DNA of 64,000 bases. It comes from Fagopyrum homotropicum. Its lineage: Eukaryota > Streptophyta > Magnoliopsida > Caryophyllales > Polygonaceae. A model generated the notes under the pieces. The model searched no databases and had not been told where the DNA came from. It saw only the letters and a list, made by a program, of their open reading frames with translations. Position 1 is the first letter of the stretch; each line of letters begins with the position of its first letter. The position numbers and the translations under genes were made by a program. The stretch is from positions 56,201,501-56,265,500 of the forward strand of contig BSWB01000001.1 of the NCBI GenBank assembly GCA_033239125.1, in the 5' to 3' direction. This document shows, one piece after another, positions 57,648 through 64,000 of this stretch.

Positions 57648-58135
57648 GATTTGAGTAATGACCATTATATTTAGATGATTAAATGGGTAAATGTGTGAAA
57701 GCATGCTGATGTGTTTATCTTACCTTGAGTGTGATTGTGCTTATGCATTACTCTATATATGTGTATGGATAGTTAATGGTTTATTACCATGTTGTAGATA
57801 CCCCACAGGATAAGCATGTTGTTGGATGATCTGGCAGGGTGGCAGGCCGAGGACGTCTCGTACATAGGTTGTGTTGGCTTTTGGGTTGTTTACCTTTCCC
57901 TCCTGCATGAGGATGATCTTTTGTTTCCTCTTGTGTGAGGGCATTTTGTTTTGTACTCGGCTATGTTGTTGTACTTTTGGTTGTACAGTTTTATACAGCC
58001 TTATGTATTTGTTTTTACAACTGTTAGTGTCATGTTGTAAGGTCCAGTGAACTTGTTGTCAGGCTATGGTCAGGATCCATTGTGAGATCCTAGCCCAATG
58101 TGACACTCCAAGTCTTGTGGATTCGGGGTGTTACA
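56168..58135 (+). repeat. 3' LTR of element A (copy 2)
   Basis: TGTAAGAGCC to GTGTTACA, 1968 bp, nearly identical to 13795-15828 apart from the TA tract length. TGCCG follows. Confidence 0.92.
57580..57646. repeat. (TA)n microsatellite, copy 2
   Basis: About 33 units against about 66 in copy 1. Confidence 0.97.
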
Positions 58136-58930
58136 TGCCGAGTTACTCATCATCAAGATCAACGTCCCCAAACCTAATTGTTTCTTTTGTGACACTTCCA
58201 CCCAAGATCTCAACTTTACTTCACTTGCTTTTCGTAACTTGCTTCCAAATTCCCGGATAGGTAAAGGTGTTGTATATGAGGGGTTAAAGCATGGTCAAGA
58301 AGAAGAAGAGGAGAGAATAAATTGCCTTAGTCATCACAGGAAGAATGTGATAGAACTCATCATGTGGTGTCAACCTTCAAATCCAACATAATTTGATAAA
58401 AACAAAGAATTAAACATGCTAAAACTTCAAACAAAGCATTTTGCAACTTAAACATATCATAAAACCTTTCGAGCATATAAAGATTTCAAAACCAATCTGC
58501 AAACAGAATCATCATCGAGGTCATATCCAGAGAAGAAGCACAAATCGTTTTCGAAAAAACCTTTCAGTTAAAGCCATCTCGGTCGAGGTGTTCTGGCGTC
58601 ATCCGAGGTGTTCATTCTCGATCGGCCATGAACGTCTCAGTCGAGGTCATAACATAAAATTTTCAAACCAGTTTTCGACGTTTTTCTCAAACAGAAACAT
58701 GTATGTATGCATGTAATGACAGATAAGCATATAGAGCCAAATAAACAATAATATCCGAAAGAGTCATACAAGCTTTTCACATAAGTCATATAAATACATC
58801 CAAATACCCCATACTTAGGACACATTGTCCCAATGGGTCAAATATAAGTCTAAGGAATCAGAAAACTCACCGAATCTAACTGAACTGCATAATAGATAAA
58901 TAAATAAATAAATAAGAAATCCATGAAGCT

Positions 58931-59287
58931 CTAACCCTCGTAAGCTGGCGGTGGTGGATGTGGAATGTAGGGATGCTGGGACGGGTCGAATGGATAGCCC
59001 ATAACCTACAGATGTTGGATCTCCATCATCTGTCTAATGAAGTACTGGCTCTCCATCATCTGAAGCATTCATCCCTCAATATGTCGGCGCTTATCATCGA
59101 AGCGCTGATGAATGTCAATTGTCAGGGCTGCGTATGCATCTACCATCTGGTTAGTGAGACCATCAATCCTCTCGTGACGCTCGTGGATCACCGGAATGGA
59201 AAACTGAGAAGCAAAGGAAGGGGAAGACTAGTGTGAACTGCTAGGCTTGTCCCTCAAGGCCAACTGACGATCAGATCTGTTGCTCAT
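58931..59287 (-). pseudogene. Shortened ATHILA ORF of element C (copy 2)
   Basis: Minus strand, 119 codons in one frame from MSNRSDRQLALRDK to a TAG at 58931-58933. Three in-frame stops (two TAG, one TGA) are visible. The missing middle (about 1 kb compared with D) leaves the frame intact, unlike copy 1, which has one extra base. Confidence 0.75.
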
Positions 59288-60089
59288 GTTTCTGGATGAA
59301 GCACACCTCGGTTTCCCTAAGAACACCTCGGCTGAGACACAGTCGACTGGACCGAGGCAAACTGCTGTTTGAACGCACTCTCTAAATTTGTAAGCTTTTT
59401 CCCCCAAAAAAACTACCAAATGCTTCCTAAGGGGTACTTATATCTTTTTCAACAACAAACAGTGGCAACCAAAGCCAGATCTGCTCAAAATCGACAAAAG
59501 AAGGAAGGAGTTAGGGTTTGGAACGAAATACCCCAGATTTTGTAGATTGAAGCGTTTTCCTTGCTGTTTGATGCTTGGAAACTGAATCTCTTTCTTCCTC
59601 CGGTGAAATCGAGCCAATAAACGTGGAAAACGGGCAAGAATGAAGAAGTTGAGGGTGAAGTGCCGCCGCGGTCGAGATGAGAGTAGAGAAGGAAAAAGTG
59701 GAAGAGTGAGAAACCGTCGCGCCTTTTATACCCGTCGCTGAATTTGATTACACCTCGGTCGAGATGGTCCCGAGCAGACCGAGGTGTCAGACTCGATGTC
59801 AGACCTAGTCGCCTCGGTTGACAAAGAACATCTCGGTCGAGGTCCTGTGACAACAGCCGAGATGTGTCTCAGTCAAGGTCCATCTTCTCAATTTCTCAAA
59901 CTTCTGTCCTTCCAATGTAGCTCTTGAGTTGTAATCCTTCCTTAGAAAGTACCTGGTTCTTGTCTAGAGGACGCAAAAACAAAACGAAACAAAAAAAACT
60001 AAGATAGAAAAGGGAAAAGAAAGCAATACCTTGGGTTGCCTCCCAAGAAGCGCTTGGTTTAAGGTCGCTAGCTTAACCTTACGCCGTCA

Positions 60090-60609
60090 TCAAACAAGGT
60101 ATAATGGTGCAATCTCCTCAGCCGGGACTTCCGGTCGGTACTTCTTTAGCCTATGACCGTTGACCTTAAAACTTCAACTAGTTTTGCCCCATATCTCAAC
60201 TGCACCTTAGGGAAATATAGTTTTCACAACGTAAGGTCCTGTCCATCTAGATTTCAATTTACCTAGAAAGAAGCGGAGGCGGGAGTAGAAGAGTAGAACA
60301 AGATCTTCTTTGAGGTCCTTAGGAATGATACGCTTGTCATGCCATCTCATCGTTATTTCCTTGTAGATCTTGGCATTCTCATAGGCGTTTAAGCGAAACT
60401 CCTCCAACTCGTTAATGTCTAAAAGTATCTTCTCTCCGGCGTCCTTGATGTCGAAATTCAACCACTTGATTGCCCAATATGCCTTGTGCTCCAGCTCTAC
60501 GGGTAGATGACAAGACTTCCCATATACCTTGTTGTAAGGGGTGGTACCAATGGGAGTCTTGAATGCGGTCCTATAAGCCCAAAGAGCATCGTCCAACTTC
60601 ATGGACCAA
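60090..60609 (-). pseudogene. C-terminal integrase of element C (copy 2)
   Basis: Minus strand: SMKLDDALWAYRTAFKTPIG, NAKIYKEITMRWHDKRIIP, KSRWTGPYVVKTIFP, a TAA or similar stop at 60207, then homology to D continues (EIWGKTS, FKVNGHRLKKYRPEVP) to the last stop at 60090-60092. It lacks the frameshift seen in copy 1. One Gly codon of D (LKEGDLV) is absent. Confidence 0.85.
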
Positions 60610-60614
60610 TCCTT

Positions 60615-62111
60615 TGATAGGTGATGGAATCACTATCATTCAGGCTAGTTTTTAGAGTCTTTTTATTGCATTTGTGTTAGTTTATGCTACTAACTCCTTG
60701 GTCCAGAAGAAGAAGACTAAAAGAAGCTAAGGAAGGAGTTATAAGCACTTAGGAGTGAAGATCATGCACAAAGTAAAGCTTCTGTTGGCTCACCGCCCCT
60801 GCGGGTGACACCACACTCCGGCACACCGTCTGCACCTTCGCCAGCGCCAGCCATGAAGAGTGTCACCGCCACTGCGCCACTCCTTGGCGCCCCTGCGGTG
60901 ACTTGCCCTGAAGAAGCGAAGACCAGCGCCACTGCGCCTTCCCATGTGCCTCTGTCTACGCCTCAACCTGGGAGCTAGAAGATGAAGAGTCAGTGCCACC
61001 GCCCCTGCGTCAACACTGGGACGCCCCGGCGGCTTGGCATCAAAATCGACAGGAAGTTGAACAGTCGGACATTTGAAGAGCATTAAAGATCCGCCCCGCG
61101 GAATTGTCTGGCCGCCCCTGCGGCCATGAAGAAGATCAAGCGTTTTTGCCTACACTGCCCCTGTGGATCTGAAGGCCGCCCCAGCGGTTCAACGACAAAA
61201 GATTTACTCCGGCTGTTTACACCACCTTTATGGCATTAAAGGTGGCTATTTTGGGCCGGCCATTTACTCCTATTTAGTGAAAATTGTAGTATAAATAGTC
61301 CTTGATTGATTGCTAGAATCATCAATCATTATCCACTTAGAATCCAATTTTCTCATCATTTCCATTGTAATGAATTGATAACTCCCTTGCTACATTGGGT
61401 TGATTTGAAGCTGCATTGTTAGTTTGGTTGTAAGTTATCTTTAATATAAGTTTTCATTCAGTAATGCTTTGTGTTTCCTTGATCTTTATTGTCTAATTGC
61501 ATGTTTGATTAACGATTAACATTGATCACCTTAGGTTCTAAAGTGCATGCAAAGAACTAGGATGGATAGATTCCGGGTTCGGGTCTTTAATCTAGTAGTA
61601 AACTTTAAGTAATAACGGGTTGTAATTACTTAAAGAAAAGGAACACAAATATAAAGATAAGGTTAACGGTTTTAATCTGTTCATTATATCCCTTAGTCTT
61701 TGTTTGAAAGCTAACTTGTTAATTGTTCTTGTAGGTTTACAGAACACTAACCTGTTAAGTTGTGTTGATGCCGGTTGGCTCAACACATATATATGATCGA
61801 GACGGGAGATTACTTAAAAATTGTAAAAGGAACTCACCAAAGTAGCATTTGCATGCTAAGAATCAACCTAGTGTAGATTCATCCATTATTGTCTCATTTG
61901 TTGCGTTACTTGTTTTCATAAGTTTTGTGTGCATCAATTCAACCGAAACCCCCCCCCTTTGTTACTTGTTCTTATAATCAATAATTAAATTTAATAAAAT
62001 ACCTTAACTCTCTTAGGTTCGACCCTCACTTAACCACCATACTTGTTTTAGTGCTAAGTCGGGATTATATTTTGGATAGGGTATAGACGACCTAAGAAAT
62101 ACCTTTAGTCA
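60615..62111 (+). repeat. 5' LTR of element B2 (copy 2)
   Basis: 1497 bp. GC palindromes at 60790-61195, TATAAATA at 61290-61297, shorter poly-C tract than in copy 1. Confidence 0.92.
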
Positions 62112-62116
62112 AATTT

Positions 62117-62134
62117 TGGCCCCGTTGCCGGGGA
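62117..62134 (+). other. Primer binding site of element B2 (copy 2)
   Basis: TGGCCCCGTTGCCGGGGA, with the same single mismatch to tRNA-Asp as copy 1. Confidence 0.85.
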
Positions 62135-62182
62135 GTTTAGTGTTTTTATTGTTATTATTGATTATAGGTTTGAACCATTTTT

Positions 62183-63463
62183 ATGGTTCAAACCCGTGCT
62201 ACTAACTCCGGCTTTGCTTTTTTTGACCCAGAAATTGAGAGGACGCACATCCGGCAACGAAGACAACAACAACTCCACCAAGAAATGGCTGATCGCACTC
62301 TTCGTCAACTCACTCAGCCCACCTTGGCTCAGAACCTTCTTGCGGTTATTATACCGGCATTAGGGGAAGGAATCAATTTCGAGCTCAAGCCGGGTCTCAT
62401 TCACTTGCTTCCATCTTTCCATGGATTAAATGGTGAGGACCCCATCAAGCACCTTGGAAAGTTTCATACCGTGTGTATGAGCATGAAGTCGGCCAACATC
62501 ACCGAAGAACAAATCAAGATGAGGGCATTCGGTTTCACACTCAAAGATGTAGCGGACGATTGGTATTACCACCTTCCATCCGGGAGCATCGACACTTGGG
62601 AGAATCTCCACAAGGCGTTTTTGGAGAAATACTTCTTAGCCAAGAAGGCCAATATCTTGAAGAAAGCTATAAGCAACATCGAGCAAGAGGCGGATGAAAC
62701 TCTTTATGAGTACTTCGAAAGATTCGCACGCCTCCGATCCAGCTGTCCTTTCCACGGATATTCGACTCAAGATCTAGTTTTGTACTTGTACAATGGCTTG
62801 CTAGACAATGAAAGGAGGATCGTCAATGCGGCTTGCGGGGGTAATATTCTTAACTCTACTCCTGACCTTGCTTTGGAAAAGATACAGGAACTAGCGGAAG
62901 GGACCCGGAACTTTGGAAGGACTCCTTCCAAGAGAGGTGTTCATGCTGTGAATTCCGGGAAGAGTGAGATCTCCACGGAGCTTGCAGAATTGAAGGAGAT
63001 GGAGAAGAGACTAACACTTATGGGAACACCACAGCAGCTCAAAGCTTGTGGAGTGTGTGTTGACCCATATCATCCAACGGACATGTGTACCCAAGTCCAG
63101 GATGATGATGTTGAGGTGAACGCAATGGGTTATGGAAAACCACAGCAGCAAAGGCCTAGGAACGATTCCTATGCGCAGAATTTCATGCCAAATTGGCGTG
63201 ACCAACAGAATTTCCGTTGGAGGGATCAACAAAACCAACAACAGCAGCCCCGTCAAGATAAGTATCAATCAACTGAAGATATGTTATAGGTTTTGACTAA
63301 ACACTTTGCTACTCAAGTCCAAACAACAGAATCCAGCATCAAGAACCTTGAAAAACAGGTTGGGCAAATGGCAGAAGCCATAACAAGGATCGAAGCCCGA
63401 TCCTCCATTGGATTGCCTTCACAAACGGTTATAAACCCCAACGAGGCCCAACCAGAAAGATAG
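62183..63463 (+). pseudogene. gag: Gag of element B2 (copy 2)
   Basis: Same as 19881-21161 with very few changes (for example Gly for Arg in FELKPGLIH). The TAG near the C-terminus (63287-63289) is shared; the final TAG is at 63461-63463. Confidence 0.9.
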
Positions 63464-64000
63464 AGTCCTTACGTCGAGCCAACGACATAAAACAAAGGTG
63501 CTACTCGGGAGGCAACCCGAAGGAATAAGAAGAGGAGTTTCTGTCAAGAAAACCGCCCCAACGGTTAAGTGTCCCCACCCCTGCGGTGACACCCCTGCCT
63601 AGCGCCGCCCCCGGCGTTGGGCCTGCGTCTGCAACACACAAGCCACCGCCCCCGCAGTGACACCCTTACGCCCCTGCAGCGGCCACCCTTGACATATATC
63701 GTCAGCGCCACTCCCGGCGTTGAGGCTGCACCCTGGCCTCTTCCTTGTCACCGTCCCCGCGGTGACAAACTCCGCCCCTACCGTTTTATTAAGGAAAGAA
63801 AAAAAATATGCTTCCCAAAAATAACATACGTAATCCTAGCAATCCCTCATTCTCACCTTATCTACCCTCGTCTCGCCCAAACACACACCCCTGCGCCCTT
63901 CCCTTTTTCTGTAAACACCAGTGCTTCGATGCCCCCTGCGCCGCCTCATCGCCACCACCACCACCAACTCCGATGCCCCTGCGCTGCAATACTGCCTCTT
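63464..64000 (+). promoter_or_regulatory. GC-palindrome region of element B2 (copy 2), partial
   Basis: Same as 21162-21699: post-pol hairpin, TTGTCACCG/CGGTGACAA hairpin near 63745-63768, then pyrimidine-rich leader. No gene before the window end. Confidence 0.55.

Larger units (their letters stand above)
37209..58135 (+). mobile_element. Element A copy 2: Tekay-type chromovirus with both LTRs, carrying B and F
   Basis: 5' LTR 37209-39127, primer site, gag, [B 40933-52322], pol, hairpin array, 3' LTR 56168-58135. Flanks are TGTCG/TGCCG. The two LTRs differ much more (about 19 of the first 170 bases, less elsewhere) than the copy 1 and copy 2 3' LTRs do, so A inserted long before the duplication. 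Confidence 0.92.
58136..60614 (-). mobile_element. Element C, copy 2 part
   Basis: Same content as 15829-18307: 3' UTR, shortened ATHILA ORF, palindrome cluster and internal TATA box (59722-59730), post-pol hairpin, integrase end. Ends at the B2 insertion (TCCTT, 60610-60614). Confidence 0.87.
39852..64000. repeat. Segmental duplication, copy 2 (partner 1-21699)
   Basis: See copy 1. Features private to this copy are the longer F element (41215-45548), a patchwork scar in B gag (about 47296-47389), a shorter TA tract, one lost T in A pol near 53296, and scattered CAG-to-TAG changes. Confidence 0.95.
60615..64000 (+). mobile_element. Element B2, copy 2, cut by the window end
   Basis: 5' LTR 60615-62111, primer site 62117-62134, gag, then GC-palindrome region to the window end. 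Nearly identical to 18308-21699. Confidence 0.92.

Overview
The window is plant repeat DNA, most likely pericentromeric or otherwise heterochromatic. I found no host gene, tRNA, rRNA or CRISPR array. Every long coding trace belongs to Ty3/gypsy LTR retrotransposons of two lineages. One is a Tekay/Del-type chromovirus (element A: initiator-Met tRNA primer site, chromodomain-type pol end). The other is Athila-type (elements B, B2, C, D, E, F: tRNA-Asp primer site, and an ATHILA env-position ORF after pol). All are decayed. Many stop codons look like CAG to TAG or TGG to TAG changes, as expected for methylated plant DNA. No host sequence is available to name the species.

Layout. 1-15828 is the 3' part of A. 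It is split by B (1082-9947), and B's 5' LTR is itself split by the solo LTR F (1361-3109). 15829-27860 is Athila-type element C on the minus strand. Its integrase is split by B2 (18308-27279), whose 3' LTR holds solo LTR E (24626-26378). 27861-36862 is Athila-type D on the plus strand: gag-protease, integrase, ATHILA ORF and 3' LTR, without reverse transcriptase. 36863-37208 holds an LTR tail fragment and a piece of C. 37209-58135 is a complete-ended second A, again carrying B, with F in a longer form (41215-45548). 58136-64000 repeats C and B2. Positions 1-21699 and 39852-64000 are therefore two near-identical copies of one segment, about 40-42 kb apart in the same orientation. This is either a recent tandem duplication or an assembly duplication.

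Insertion order, from 5-bp target duplications: C received A (TGCCG) and B2 (TCCTT); A received B; B received F (CCCTG); B2 received E (GCTAT). Copy 1 then turned F into a solo LTR. The crossover can be placed within 35 bp.

The most interesting signal is not a gene. Each LTR family carries its own short CG-rich palindrome in clusters: CCGC-N4-GCGG in B, B2 and A; CACCTCG-CGAGGTG in C, D and E; CCACGGCCGTGG in F. In every family a cluster lies upstream of the LTR TATA box. The same palindromes recur inside the elements ahead of the ATHILA ORF, and in C and D a perfect TATAAAAG lies about 20 bp beyond that internal cluster. This suggests a family-specific promoter module reused as an internal promoter. 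The flanks of the B palindromes, and the hairpin array in the 3' UTR of A, vary in a compensatory way.
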